A DNA stretch of 64,000 bases from Dyadobacter fermentans DSM 18053 (GTDB taxonomy: Bacteria; Bacteroidota; Bacteroidia; Cytophagales; Spirosomataceae): positions 4,441,501 to 4,505,500 of the forward strand of contig NC_013037.1 in NCBI RefSeq assembly GCF_000023125.1. The letters run 5' to 3'. Positions 43,799-53,727 of this stretch are shown here, piece by piece (position 1 is the stretch's first letter; each line of letters opens with the position of its first letter). The position numbers and the translations under genes are program-made. The notes under the pieces are model-generated. The model ran no database searches. It saw only the letters and a program-made list of their open reading frames with translations, and was not told the DNA's origin.

Positions 43799-44809
43799 TC
43801 AGATCGAAAGCACGATCTTGCCAAACTGCTGGCCCGAATCCATGTAGCGCAGCGCCTGCTCGGCTTCTTCCAGCGGAAACACCTTGTCTATAATCGGTAC
43901 GATTTGCTTTTCGCCGATAAACTGCACCATTTCCGCAAACTCCTGCTCGGTGCCCATCGTGCTGCCGTATATGTTGAGCTGTTTGAAAAACACTTTCGCA
44001 GGTACAATGTCAGTAATGTTGCCCGTGCCTCCGCCATAGAAGCAAATGCGCGCACCCGGTGCCGCAATGTCGATCAGTTTGGCAAAACCGGGGCCTCCCG
44101 CGCTGTCGATAATCACATTGAAGTAACCCGTCTTCGGTCCGCGCGCTTTCACGAGCAAGTCTCGGAACCAGGTCGGGTTTTTATAATTAATGCCGCCTTT
44201 GGCACCCATTTCAATTGCCCGCTGGATTTTCTGATCAGAGCCGGAGGTTACCCACACTTCCGCACCGGAGGAGATCGCAAACTGGATCACAAACAATGCC
44301 ACACCGCCCCCCGCACCCGTTACGAGCACACGGTCGCCCGCACGGAACCGGGCACGCGTTATGAGCGACCGCCAGGCCGTGAGCCCGCCCATCGGCAATG
44401 CAGCCGCTTCTTCGAACGACAAATGCGCAGGTTTTTCGGCCAGGTATTTTGCTTCGGTTTTGACGTATCCCGCAAATGTCCCATTATCTGGCAGGCCGAG
44501 GATTTTATGGTCTTCGCTGTAAAAATCAGGATTATCGCCCCAGTTTTGCGACGGGTTAATGATCACTTCCTTGCCGATCCAGCTTTTGGCTACACCATCA
44601 CCCACCTCCGTCACAATTCCCGCACCGTCCGAACCGGGGATAATGGGCGTGGTAATGCGCGGGTAAAGTCCTTTTTGTATCCAAACGTCGCGGTGGTTGA
44701 GCGACGCGGCTTTAAGCTCAACAAGCGCCTCACCCGGGCCCGGATTGGGCTTCTGCGTGTCTTCAATCACCAGCGGCTCATGAAGGTTTTTTAAAATAGC
44801 GGCTTTCAT
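43799..44809 (-). CDS. Zinc-independent MDR-family oxidoreductase (quinone reductase-like)
   Basis: I start at the ATG at 44809 (MKAAILKNLHEPL), giving 336 aa. The N-terminal GroES-like domain lacks the structural-zinc cysteine set of alcohol dehydrogenases and has GSDGAGIVTEVG. The cofactor domain has GAGGGVALFVIQFA. It probably reduces quinones or enones with NADPH; the substrate is unknown. It converges with murQ, 2 nt apart. Confidence 0.85.
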   Translation of the reverse strand: MKAAILKNLHEPLVIEDTQKPNPGPGEALVELKAASLNHRDVWIQKGLYPRITTPIIPGSDGAGIVTEVGDGVAKSWIGKEVIINPSQNWGDNPDFYSEDHKILGLPDNGTFAGYVKTEAKYLAEKPAHLSFEEAAALPMGGLTAWRSLITRARFRAGDRVLVTGAGGGVALFVIQFAISSGAEVWVTSGSDQKIQRAIEMGAKGGINYKNPTWFRDLLVKARGPKTGYFNVIIDSAGGPGFAKLIDIAAPGARICFYGGGTGNITDIVPAKVFFKQLNIYGSTMGTEQEFAEMVQFIGEKQIVPIIDKVFPLEEAEQALRYMDSGQQFGKIVLSI

Positions 44810-44829
44810 AATGTCAGGTTTTAAACAAA

Positions 44830-44880
44830 AAATGATGAACCGGGCTGCCCTGAAACGGCGCTTGCCCTGATTCATCATTT
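44830..44880 (-). terminator. Terminator of the NIPSNAP gene
   Basis: AAATGATGAA (44830-44839) pairs with TTCATCATTT (44871-44880), with an inner GGGC/GCCC region. On the minus strand TTTTTTGTTT follows. Confidence 0.72.
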
Positions 44881-44906
44881 CAAAATGATTGGAACCGTTT
44901 CGGATG

Positions 44907-45695
44907 CTATATATCCGAATATTCGGTGGGATACAAATAGAAGCTCGTGTTTTTTGAAACGTTGTTCTGATACTCCGGATTTACTTTCAGCTTGTTCCAT
45001 TCCGCATCCTCGCTGAAAGATTTCCAGTGCGCGTCACGCGAAGCCTTGTTGTCGAAAGTAGTCATGTACATCAGGTTGGGCATGTGGCTGCCGGCGATCA
45101 CCTCTCCGTAAAACACCGCATTGAAACCCAGGCGCTTGAACAACGGAACTTCTCCGCCCGCATTGAACATCTTCACCTTATTCTGGTAAATTTTTTCCGT
45201 GTGGCCTTCGTAGCTGCGCAACTCGTACACGCGCTCGCTTTTTGGGCCGGTCAGCGCTGGCTTCGTAAGCACGGGAGCATCAGTAAATGCTTGCAGGATA
45301 ATCGACTCAAAACGGGCGTAGGGGGCATTTTTGTAGTTGGCATCAATGTAATCCTTCCCCGCCGAAGTGTAGGCCGCATCTTTGTCCAGCGTTTTGGGCA
45401 GTGTAAGCAGCTGGTCGAGCGATTTCAAAGGCGTAAGCACGTAAATCAGCTTTCCGGCCATTGTATCGGTCTTCACCGGCTTAAATACCCCCACATTTTT
45501 GATTCCCGCGCGGTGGGCGGCAGGAACGTAGGCGTCTTTCAGGAATGCTTCTACGCGCGCTTCCTGATCGGCATTTTTGAGGTGATAGATTTTGATTTCG
45601 TAAAATTCCCGCTTGGGAGGAGCTGCTACTGTGCTCAATGCAACCATCAGTAGCAAAAAGGTGAAAAGTAAATTCAGGTTTCGGTAATTAGACAT
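44907..45695 (-). CDS. Secreted NIPSNAP-family protein
   Basis: The 262-aa protein has a signal peptide (residues 1-24, STVAAP) and two NIPSNAP-type ferredoxin-like repeats. One starts FYEIKIYHLKNADQEARVEAFL and the other VYELRSYEGHTEKIYQNKVKMF. NIPSNAP proteins form dimeric alpha/beta barrels. The role of the exported form is unknown. It is monocistronic. Confidence 0.85.
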   Translation of the reverse strand: MSNYRNLNLLFTFLLLMVALSTVAAPPKREFYEIKIYHLKNADQEARVEAFLKDAYVPAAHRAGIKNVGVFKPVKTDTMAGKLIYVLTPLKSLDQLLTLPKTLDKDAAYTSAGKDYIDANYKNAPYARFESIILQAFTDAPVLTKPALTGPKSERVYELRSYEGHTEKIYQNKVKMFNAGGEVPLFKRLGFNAVFYGEVIAGSHMPNLMYMTTFDNKASRDAHWKSFSEDAEWNKLKVNPEYQNNVSKNTSFYLYPTEYSDI

Positions 45696-45794
45696 ACTCT
45701 GTAAAAGATTTTTGATAGTGATTAACCACCGGAAAAGACTTTTACCGTCTCAGTTTACCCTAAGCACTTTTCAACTCATTTTTTTCAAAGCGTG

Positions 45795-46826
45795 TCAAAA
45801 TTTCGGGCAGGAAAGCTGGCGTTTCCGTGTCTTCGGGCGCTTCGGCTTGGATTCCAGCGGAGCGAATACATAGGAGAGCGAAATCTCATGGGCGCCGCCG
45901 CTGCCTGCACCCAAAGTAGAAATGGTGAGATCATAGCTGTAACCGATCGAAAATTTGTCCTGACGGAAACCGGCCAGGAATATCAGCGATTCGTGATTAT
46001 TGATATTCTGTTCGTATTTTTTGAAAGGAATCCCGCGGTACCAAGCACCCACCACCAATGGCTCGATGGTCACGTACATACCGGCATCGAACTGGTCGTA
46101 TTTGCCTTGTTTTTTGTACATAATGGCCGGCGAAATGGTCTTTTCCTTATCGATTTCGTCGCCCAGGAATGTGTATCCTGCAAATGGAATGCGCAAACCG
46201 GCCTGCAAGCTGGCTTTTACCGGCAGCCGTGCCTGGGTCAGGCCCGAGAATGCCTGATCGGGGCGGTTGAGGTGGTGTGCCGAAATTCCAGCCCAGTACC
46301 AATCCGAATACAGCATGGCGCCCGCGGCGAAGTCGGCATAAAATACATTGGGGCCGCCTTGTGCAAACGGATCATCGGAAGGCCCGCCGGTTAACCCGCC
46401 ATTGTTATACTGATCTCCGAATGTAAGCCCGAAGTAATCGAGCGTCCGCGAGGCGATACCGCCCTGGATACCCAGGCGGAGCGAAGTCAATTCATTGAAC
46501 TGGATCTGGTAGGAATATTGCAATGCTGCCTCGGTCGATTTCAGGTTTCCAAGGCCTTGGCTGTCCATTGTTACCAGCACCCCCACGCCGCTGTTAACAT
46601 TTGGCAAGAAGACGTCGGCGCCAAACGAGGTGGTCACGAAGTTGGCCGACAGTGAAGGCCATTGGTTACGGTAATTGATGGTTGCACGCGGTGCAAGCGC
46701 CCCACCGGCCAATGCCGGGTTCAGGTATAACGGGTTGGCATAGAACTGCGAAAATTGCGGATCCTGGCTCCAACCTTTCAGGCAAAGCAGTGTCAGTATG
46801 AAGAGAGGAAGTAAACGCTTGATCAT
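45795..46826 (-). CDS. PorP/SprF-family type IX secretion membrane protein
   Basis: The 343-aa protein has a signal peptide (residues 1-20, LKGWSQ) and the family signature near the N-terminus, QDPQFSQFYANPLYLNPALAG. Beta strands of an outer-membrane protein follow (ISLSYVFAP). PorP/SprF proteins pair with particular T9SS-secreted surface proteins and hold them at the cell surface. It is divergent from a large CHU_C protein, which is probably its client. Confidence 0.92.
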   Translation of the reverse strand: MIKRLLPLFILTLLCLKGWSQDPQFSQFYANPLYLNPALAGGALAPRATINYRNQWPSLSANFVTTSFGADVFLPNVNSGVGVLVTMDSQGLGNLKSTEAALQYSYQIQFNELTSLRLGIQGGIASRTLDYFGLTFGDQYNNGGLTGGPSDDPFAQGGPNVFYADFAAGAMLYSDWYWAGISAHHLNRPDQAFSGLTQARLPVKASLQAGLRIPFAGYTFLGDEIDKEKTISPAIMYKKQGKYDQFDAGMYVTIEPLVVGAWYRGIPFKKYEQNINNHESLIFLAGFRQDKFSIGYSYDLTISTLGAGSGGAHEISLSYVFAPLESKPKRPKTRKRQLSCPKF

Positions 46827-47050
46827 AGATATATAGGCTTGCCGCTTCCTGAAAAACGGCCCCGCTCCGGGCTCAAAAAAATTACCTGATTAATTTCACA
46901 AAATATCCTCAAATTGCGTATTAATATTCAAATTAGAGTGGTTTTTACGACATTACCGCACAAAATTTTAACATTTTATTTTCGTTAGTAATGTCGGGTA
47001 ATCTGAATATTTTATGAGACGGCTAGGGGTGTTTGAACAAGTAACGAAAC

Positions 47051-49921
47051 ATGGGGCGATTTTATAATAGATACCACCGATTTTTTTATGTCCTCTGCCT
47101 GCTCATGCTCGCCGCGACATTTGCGGACGCAGCAACGCCCTTTGAGGTGAAAGGGCAATGCATGCAGAATCCAGATTGCGAAGCCGACTCAACTTCATTC
47201 CGGGACCCCGTTATTGACGCTGTCGCCTGGCGATGGAATTTTGGGGACGGAAGCGCGACGGACACCAGGCGAAATCCGCAACATTCCTACATGGCGCCCG
47301 GTACTTACACGGTCACCCTGGTAAGAACGCTCAAAAGCGGGGCAACTGAGACAGTTTCACAGCCCGTACAAATCGGCGAGCTCCCTCCCGAATTTCAGGA
47401 ATGGAAAATCGATACCACCATTTGTAAAGGCGACACGCTGATCCTCGATCCTTATCCCAGCGGAGCGCCAAGCGGCGCCAAATATATCTGGTACCCCAAA
47501 GGCGATACTACTCAGACATTAAGGGTCGACAGTTCAGGCTGTTATTCGGTCGAGGTGATTATGCCCAATGGCTGTAAAATCCAGAATCGGATCAATGTCA
47601 AGATCTGTATGGAGCCACAGGCGCAGGAAGGTTCCAAGTGGTATTTCGGAGGAAATGCGGGCCTGGATTTTTCCAATACTCCCCCCACACCATTGACGGA
47701 TGGGAAGCTGAATACACCCGAGGGGACCTCGTCCATTGCCAATTCCAAGGGCCAGTTGCTTTTCTATTCGGACGGCATCAAGGTCTGGAACAAGAACGGG
47801 GATGAAATGACGTGCACGTTCGGGCCGTGCGCGCCGATGAAAGGCAGCCCGAATTCCACGCAATCGGTGCTCATTGTGCCCCAGCCCACCTGCCGCGGCT
47901 GCGAGTATTTATATAATGTATTCACTACCACCGACATTAATGGAGAAAAGCTGTTGACGGTAAGCGTAGTCGATATGCGCCGGAACAATGGGTTAGGCCA
48001 GATTATTGAGCAAAACACAACGCTCCAACAACCTACCACCGAACGCATTGCCTCCGTCCGCAACGACCGAGACAGCACTTACTGGGTTGTTTCGCACGAT
48101 TACGGCACCAATAAATTCCGCATTTTCCATGCTACTACGGGCGGGCTCGTCGAAGTAAGCGCACCCGAGCTGGGCATGGCGCACGATAGCACGAATAAAG
48201 CCGAGGGCTACATGAAATTCTCGTCGCCGGATAGCACCACAGGCGAGCGCCAACTGGCTGTGGTAATTCCCGGCCCGGCACGCAATTATGTGGAGCTGTT
48301 TAGTTTCAACGACTCCACGGGCACGTTGACCTACAAAAAAACGATGGACCTCGGCCCCGCGCCGCCCATTGCCTACGGGATCGAATTCTCCCCGAGTGGC
48401 GAAAAAATGTACATTTCGTTTCAGAGCGAGAACGGTACAAACTCCCTTTTGAAACAATACGACCTCTCATTGCCCGATAGTCTGGTCATAGAAACGGCCA
48501 TTACCATCGACAGTTCCGCCACCCAGAAATACGGCGCATTGCAGTTCGGGCCGGATGGCCGTATTTACATGGCCATCGAGGGCAGCGAGTACCTGGCAAC
48601 GATCGGCGAGCCGGAAGGAAACTCATTAACAGGCGTCGACTACGAGCGCGACGGAGCCAATCTGGGCGGTAAAAAGAGCCAGCTTGGGCTACCGAACATG
48701 GTGCAGGACTTCACGCAGGAATCCTCCGGGCCTGGATTTGAGGCCGACGGATTTTGTACGAATGAACCCACGCAGTTCCAGGCCAGCCCTATGTGTGATC
48801 CGATAGAAGATAGCTACTCGTGGGACTTCCTCGGTAATGGGTCGTTTACAGCTCCTTCCAAAACGACGACCGCGACGTACACTTACACCCAGCCCGGCAA
48901 GTACATGGTAGCCATGCGCGCTACCAACAAATGTGCCGACACGACGATCGTGCGGGAGATCACCATTTACGAAACGCCAGCCAACATCGACCTAGGACCC
49001 GATAAGGACACTTGCGGGGCCTATGTGCCGCTGGATATGAAAGTGAATGCGGAAGTGTATGCGTGGATCAACCGCGGACGCGTCGTAGGCCGTGGACGGA
49101 CTTATAATGCCACTTCAACCGGCCGCTACATTGCCATCGCATTCAACGGCCCGCAGGGAGATTGCTACGCAGCAGACACCATCGAAATCACATTGCGCAA
49201 GCCGCCGGCCTTCTCCATCGGCCCGGATACGACATTGTGCCGCGACAGCTCCATTGTTCTGCGCGTACAAAGCGACCGCTGGATCGAATACAAATGGAGC
49301 ACAGGGGAAGACACCCGTGAAGTGACCATTGGTCAGCCCGGGCAATATAGCGTAGTAGTGAAAGATCGCAACGATTGCTACAATTCGGACACCATTCAGG
49401 TAGGCGAGCTGCCTTCGCCAATCCTCGGCCTGGCACCCGAAAACTTCATTTGTATTCCGGATGGCCAATCTGTCATTCTCGATGCCAACGGGCAAGGGCC
49501 GTATCAATACCTGTGGCCGCACTCCGGCGATACCACGCGGACGGTTACCGTCAACCAGGAAGGGAAATATACCGTGCGAGCCACGAATCAGGAGGGCTGC
49601 GTGACGGAACAAACTACCGACGTGGTCGATAAATGCGAGCCGCGGTTCTTCATTCCAGATGCATTCACGCCCGACGGAGAAGGCCACAACGAGATCCTTG
49701 AAGTTTTCGGCGCTTACTATACCAACTTCTCTATGCGGATTTATAACCGTTGGGGCGAAGTTATTTTCGCTACTACCGACATAGAAGCGCGTTGGGACGG
49801 AACATACAAGGGTTTGAAAGTACAGCCGGGCAGCTATCCGTATGTTGTTTCCTACGAAGCCCTTTATTATCCCGAACGCAACCCTACCGTGAAGCGCGGG
49901 GCGGTGATGGTGATCCGGTAA
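47051..49921 (+). CDS. T9SS-secreted surface protein with PKD domains and CHU_C sorting domain
   Basis: The 956-aa protein has a signal peptide (residues 1-27, FADAAT). A PKD domain follows (about 50-110, AWRWNFGDGSATDTRRNPQHSY), then a propeller-like central region (about 190-560) and a second PKD-like domain (about 570-650). Ig-like repeats with LGPDKDTCG and IGPDTTLCRDSSI come next, and last a C-terminal gliding-motility-type domain (about 865-956, FIPDAFTPDGEGHNEILEVFG) that directs type IX secretion. It is probably an adhesin or SprB-like protein exported with its divergent PorP/SprF partner. Confidence 0.9.
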   Translation: MGRFYNRYHRFFYVLCLLMLAATFADAATPFEVKGQCMQNPDCEADSTSFRDPVIDAVAWRWNFGDGSATDTRRNPQHSYMAPGTYTVTLVRTLKSGATETVSQPVQIGELPPEFQEWKIDTTICKGDTLILDPYPSGAPSGAKYIWYPKGDTTQTLRVDSSGCYSVEVIMPNGCKIQNRINVKICMEPQAQEGSKWYFGGNAGLDFSNTPPTPLTDGKLNTPEGTSSIANSKGQLLFYSDGIKVWNKNGDEMTCTFGPCAPMKGSPNSTQSVLIVPQPTCRGCEYLYNVFTTTDINGEKLLTVSVVDMRRNNGLGQIIEQNTTLQQPTTERIASVRNDRDSTYWVVSHDYGTNKFRIFHATTGGLVEVSAPELGMAHDSTNKAEGYMKFSSPDSTTGERQLAVVIPGPARNYVELFSFNDSTGTLTYKKTMDLGPAPPIAYGIEFSPSGEKMYISFQSENGTNSLLKQYDLSLPDSLVIETAITIDSSATQKYGALQFGPDGRIYMAIEGSEYLATIGEPEGNSLTGVDYERDGANLGGKKSQLGLPNMVQDFTQESSGPGFEADGFCTNEPTQFQASPMCDPIEDSYSWDFLGNGSFTAPSKTTTATYTYTQPGKYMVAMRATNKCADTTIVREITIYETPANIDLGPDKDTCGAYVPLDMKVNAEVYAWINRGRVVGRGRTYNATSTGRYIAIAFNGPQGDCYAADTIEITLRKPPAFSIGPDTTLCRDSSIVLRVQSDRWIEYKWSTGEDTREVTIGQPGQYSVVVKDRNDCYNSDTIQVGELPSPILGLAPENFICIPDGQSVILDANGQGPYQYLWPHSGDTTRTVTVNQEGKYTVRATNQEGCVTEQTTDVVDKCEPRFFIPDAFTPDGEGHNEILEVFGAYYTNFSMRIYNRWGEVIFATTDIEARWDGTYKGLKVQPGSYPYVVSYEALYYPERNPTVKRGAVMVIR

Positions 49922-49968
49922 GCTTTCCTTTTGCAGATTAAAACAATTATTTTTGGTTAACCAATATC

Positions 49969-50003
49969 AAACCAGCCACCGCTGAAACGGTCGGCTGGTT
50001 TTC
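49969..50003 (+). terminator. Terminator of the CHU_C protein gene
   Basis: AAACCAGCCACCG (49969-49981) pairs with CGGT-C-GGCTGGTTT (49988-50001), a 13-bp stem with one bulge, followed by TT. It sits just ahead of ruvB. Confidence 0.68.
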
Positions 50004-50022
50004 CACGTCTATTCAACCGACT

Positions 50023-51048
50023 ATGCGCCAGGATTATCTGTCCGGAGATAAAGAAAACCTTTCCAATACCGACAAAGACATTGAACGTGCCTTGCGGCCT
50101 TTGTCTTTTGAAGATTTTACCGGGCAGGACAAAATTCTTGAAAACCTGAGAATATTCGTGCAGGCCGCACGCCAGCGCGGCGATGCTCTGGACCACGTGC
50201 TGCTGCATGGCCCTCCGGGATTAGGCAAAACGACTTTGTCGAACATCATTGCCAACGAGCTCGGCTCAGGTATTAAAATCACCTCCGGCCCGGTACTCGA
50301 CAAGCCCAGCGACCTGGCCGGGCTACTCACCAATTTGCAGGAGCACGACGTCCTTTTCATCGACGAAATCCACCGCTTGAACCCCATTGTCGAAGAATAC
50401 CTCTACTCCGCGATGGAAGATTATAAAATCGACATTATGCTCGATAGCGGCCCGAATGCCCGCAGCATCCAGATCGGCCTGAACCCGTTCACGCTTATCG
50501 GCGCCACTACGCGGGCGGGTATGCTCACATCGCCCTTGCGCGCGAGGTTCGGGATCAATGCGCGGCTGGAATATTATGATGCGCAGTTGCTGTCGTCCAT
50601 TCTGAAACGCTCTGCCTCCATCCTTGGAACGCCGCTGGAAGAAGACGCGGCATTCGAAATAGCCCGCCGGAGCCGCGGTACGCCGCGTATTGCCAATAAT
50701 TTGCTGAGAAGGACCCGCGATTTTGCCCAGGTGAAAGGTAATGGGCGCATTACCGTAGCCATTGCCGAAATGGCATTACAAGCATTGGACGTGGACCAAA
50801 ACGGCCTGGACGAAATGGACAACCGCATTCTCAGCACCATTATTCAGAAGTTCAAAGGCGGGCCGGTGGGCTTATCTACCATTGCTACGGCTTGCGGCGA
50901 GGAAGCCGACACCATCGAGGAAGTTTACGAGCCGTTCCTCATTCAGGAAGGTTATATCAAACGCACCTCACGTGGCCGTGAAGTGACGGAAAAGGCATTC
51001 AGGCACCTTGGAATCCTGCCTCGCCACCGCTCTGGCGAACTGTTCTGA
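50023..51048 (+). CDS. ruvB: Holliday junction branch-migration helicase RuvB
   Basis: RuvB drives branch migration with RuvA. The 341-aa AAA+ protein has [12 protein letters not shown], Walker [13 protein letters not shown], Walker B LFIDEIHR, the arginine-finger region GATTRAGML, and the C-terminal winged helix ending [10 protein letters not shown]. ruvA and ruvC are not adjacent. Confidence 0.97.
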   Translation: MRQDYLSGDKENLSNTDKDIERALRPLSFEDFTGQDKILENLRIFVQAARQRGDALDHVLLHGPPGLGKTTLSNIIANELGSGIKITSGPVLDKPSDLAGLLTNLQEHDVLFIDEIHRLNPIVEEYLYSAMEDYKIDIMLDSGPNARSIQIGLNPFTLIGATTRAGMLTSPLRARFGINARLEYYDAQLLSSILKRSASILGTPLEEDAAFEIARRSRGTPRIANNLLRRTRDFAQVKGNGRITVAIAEMALQALDVDQNGLDEMDNRILSTIIQKFKGGPVGLSTIATACGEEADTIEEVYEPFLIQEGYIKRTSRGREVTEKAFRHLGILPRHRSGELF

Positions 51049-51103
51049 GCATTAACTTTTTAAGAACTTTTAGTAGAAATATACAACGTAAACCTGAAAA
51101 TTG

Positions 51104-51111
51104 TAATTTTG
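51104..51111 (+). promoter_or_regulatory. -7 promoter box of the Nudix gene
   Basis: TAATTTTG followed by C is an exact TAnnTTTG match, 25 nt before the start codon. Confidence 0.5.
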
Positions 51112-51136
51112 CGGTGAATTAGCGTAACCGCCTCCT

Positions 51137-51562
51137 ATGATCGAAGTACTGGTTTCCGAAAAGTTGGTTGTGAGAGTGCCTTGTGCTGTGATTGAACATG
51201 ATGGAAAAGTACTCGCCGGGCAGCGCAGCGCGGCATTGTCCTTCCCCCTCCAATGGGAATTCCCCGGCGGAAAGCTCGAAAAAGGCGAAACAGACGAACA
51301 GGCATTATCCCGTGAGATCATGGAAGAACTCAATGTGGCCGTCGAGATCGTCGACAAGCTTCCTGAAACTTCCAAAGACCAGGGCTGGCGTGAAATCGTG
51401 CTCGTACCGTTCGTGTGCAAGGTGGAAACCACCGATTTTATATTAACCGAGCACGAGCAAATCCTCTGGCTCAAAGCCGCAGACCTCCCTACCCTCGATT
51501 GGACCGAGGCCGACCTGAACGTGATCCAGAACTACTACGATTACCTAGCGGCTAAAGGTTAA
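51137..51562 (+). CDS. MutT-like Nudix (deoxy)nucleoside triphosphate pyrophosphohydrolase
   Basis: The 141-aa protein carries the complete Nudix box, GGKLEKGETDEQALSREIMEEL (GX5EX7REUXEEXG with the usual conserved spacing). It belongs with the CTP pyrophosphohydrolase/MutT group and would sanitise oxidised or unusual nucleotides. Its last 18 nt overlap the end of pyrC on the other strand. Confidence 0.9.
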   Translation: MIEVLVSEKLVVRVPCAVIEHDGKVLAGQRSAALSFPLQWEFPGGKLEKGETDEQALSREIMEELNVAVEIVDKLPETSKDQGWREIVLVPFVCKVETTDFILTEHEQILWLKAADLPTLDWTEADLNVIQNYYDYLAAKG

Positions 51563-52906
51563 GCGCTTTCCTTTCACCGTTTCATCAAATTCTCCATTCT
51601 CATAAACGAGGTGCCCCGATACGAACGTATGGGTAATGCGTGAGTGGAACTCCGTGCCTTCAAAAGGCGACCAGCCGCATTTGGAGTAAATATTGGCCTT
51701 TTCTACCTGCGTCGTTGCATTCAGGTCCACCAGGATCAGGTCTGCCCAATACCCTTCCCGAATATAACCACGTCCGCTGATATCGAAAAGATCGGCCACG
51801 GCGTGGCTCATTTTTTCGGCCACGCGGTCGATGGAGATCTTGCCTTCTCTGCTTAATTCCAACATTACGTTCAACGTATGCTGAACGAGCGGCAAGCCGG
51901 ATGGTGCCTGCCAGTAATGCTGCGCCTTTTCCTCGATGGTGTGCGGCGCATGGTCGGTTGCAATGACGTCAATGCGATTGTCGAGCACCGCTTGCAAGAT
52001 TTTTTCTTTGTGGTGTGGCGCTTTGATCGCCGGGTTGCATTTGATCTCATTACCTAATTTCCGGTAATCTTCCGCATCAAACCACAAATGGTGCACGCAG
52101 GCCTCGGCGGTAACCAGTTTGGGCTGACCGTTGGCGAGCACGATCTTACCATTGCTCCGGTTTCCTACTTCGAACAGATGAACTTCATCACCCGTCGAAA
52201 TGTGCAGAATGTGCAGTCTCGTGCCGTGTTTATGCGCGAGCGAACTGGCGAATGTGGATGATTTGAGGCAAGCTTCCTCATTGCGGATCAATGCGTGAAT
52301 GTCGTAGGGCACGTCATCGCCGTATTTTTCTTTGAAAAGGGCTAATCTGGCCTTCACCGTCGGCTCGTCCTCGCAATGCGTGGCGATAATGCAGGGTGCA
52401 TTGGCAAACAGTTTTTCCAAAACCTCCGGCGCGTCCACGAGCATATTTCCCGTAGAAGACCCCATGAATATCTTGATCCCGCAAACCTTCGTAGGATCGG
52501 TACGCATGACCTCGTCGTAATTGTCGTTCGAAGCGCCCATGAAAAACGAGTAGTTGGCCAGCGACGTGTTGGCCCCGATCTGGTATTTGTCTTCGAGCAA
52601 CAGCTGCGTGAGCGTGTTGGGCACGGTGTTGGGCATTTCCATAAAGGAAGTAACCCCTCCGGCAACGGCCGCTTTGGATTCTGTGTAAATATTCGCCTTG
52701 TGTGTGAGGCCCGGCTCGCGGAAATGCACCTGGTCGTCGATCACGCCCGGCATCAGATAAAGCCCTTTCGCGTCGATCACCCGGTCGGCTGGCGTGTGCT
52801 GCAAGTCGCTTCCGATTTTTTTAATGTGACCATTTTCAATTATTACGTCTAAATACTGAACCTGGTTTTCATTTACGACCTGGGCATTTACGATCAGCGT
52901 TGTCAT
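51545..52906 (-). CDS. pyrC: Dihydroorotase (class I)
   Basis: PyrC closes carbamoyl-aspartate to dihydroorotate in pyrimidine synthesis. I start at the ATG at 52906 (MTTLIVNAQVV), giving 453 aa. The metal-binding motif is DQVHFREPG, followed by ATHCEDE and the catalytic ATDHAPH. The family to which it belongs is amidohydrolase. A TACCTTTG box lies 25 nt upstream. Confidence 0.93.
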   Translation of the reverse strand: MTTLIVNAQVVNENQVQYLDVIIENGHIKKIGSDLQHTPADRVIDAKGLYLMPGVIDDQVHFREPGLTHKANIYTESKAAVAGGVTSFMEMPNTVPNTLTQLLLEDKYQIGANTSLANYSFFMGASNDNYDEVMRTDPTKVCGIKIFMGSSTGNMLVDAPEVLEKLFANAPCIIATHCEDEPTVKARLALFKEKYGDDVPYDIHALIRNEEACLKSSTFASSLAHKHGTRLHILHISTGDEVHLFEVGNRSNGKIVLANGQPKLVTAEACVHHLWFDAEDYRKLGNEIKCNPAIKAPHHKEKILQAVLDNRIDVIATDHAPHTIEEKAQHYWQAPSGLPLVQHTLNVMLELSREGKISIDRVAEKMSHAVADLFDISGRGYIREGYWADLILVDLNATTQVEKANIYSKCGWSPFEGTEFHSRITHTFVSGHLVYENGEFDETVKGKRLTFSR

Positions 52907-52930
52907 GGGCGGCGATTGGTGTTTGTCGTG

Positions 52931-52938
52931 CAAAGGTA
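52931..52938 (-). promoter_or_regulatory. -7 promoter box of pyrC
   Basis: TACCTTTG followed by C matches the TAnnTTTG consensus exactly. Confidence 0.5.
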
Positions 52939-52976
52939 TTCAGACAGGTTGAAATTCACCTTGAAAAATTGGAAAA

Positions 52977-53669
52977 ATGAACCTGAAACACCTCCTCCGC
53001 GATTTCCTCGACTTGCTCTTCCCGCGCTGCTGTGAGGCCTGCGACCAGCCGCTGCAAGGTAACGAAGCCTGCATTTGCACATTGTGCCGCATATCACTGC
53101 CGCGCGTAGGCATTGGCGGGCTGCATAGCGAAACCTTGCAGTTCAAGTTCGTAAACCTGCCGGAAGTGATGTCGGCCTATTCATTTTTGATATTTACTAA
53201 AAAAAGCAAAGTACAAAAGCTGCTGCACGCGCTGAAATACAAAGGCGATCAGCAAGTAGGAACGCTGCTTGGACAAATGTTCGGCCAGGAACTTAATGCG
53301 GCAGGCCATTTACCCGACGCCGAGATCATACTCAGCATTCCGCTGCATACTAAAAAACGCAAACAGCGCGGCTATAATCAGAGTGACCTGCTTGCCGAAG
53401 GCTTTTCCAACGCCACCGGCATTCCGTGGTCTGGCACGATGCTCGAACGGGTCCGCTACACCGAAACGCAAACAGGCAAAACCAAACTCGAAAGAAGGGA
53501 AAATGTACAGGGTGTATTTTCAGTAAAACCGGGCTTTTCGCCCCAGAGCGTGATCCTGATCGACGATGTGCTCACCACCGGTGCTACATTGGAAGAATGC
53601 GCACGCACATTGTTAGCCGCCGGATGCAAGCAGTTCCATATCCTCACCATCGCATTGGCACAGCATTGA
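52977..53669 (+). CDS. comF: ComF-family phosphoribosyltransferase
   Basis: The 230-aa protein has an N-terminal zinc-finger region with CCEACDQ and CICTLC, and a C-terminal PRTase motif VILIDDVLTTGATLEEC. ComF takes part in DNA uptake in transformable bacteria. With comM in the same window, it suggests a competence system, but no other com genes are here. Confidence 0.9.
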   Translation: MNLKHLLRDFLDLLFPRCCEACDQPLQGNEACICTLCRISLPRVGIGGLHSETLQFKFVNLPEVMSAYSFLIFTKKSKVQKLLHALKYKGDQQVGTLLGQMFGQELNAAGHLPDAEIILSIPLHTKKRKQRGYNQSDLLAEGFSNATGIPWSGTMLERVRYTETQTGKTKLERRENVQGVFSVKPGFSPQSVILIDDVLTTGATLEECARTLLAAGCKQFHILTIALAQH

Positions 53670-53670
53670 A

Positions 53671-53705
53671 AACAAAAAGCCGCCGTTCGGAAGAACAGCG
53701 GCTTT
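53671..53705 (-). terminator. Terminator of gldJ
   Basis: AAAGCCGCCGTTC (53676-53688) pairs with GAACAGCGGCTTT (53693-53705), with one mismatch and a GGAA loop. On the minus strand TTTTTGTTTT follows. It may also serve comF. Confidence 0.8.
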
Positions 53706-53727
53706 CGCGTTGGTATAACTTAATATC

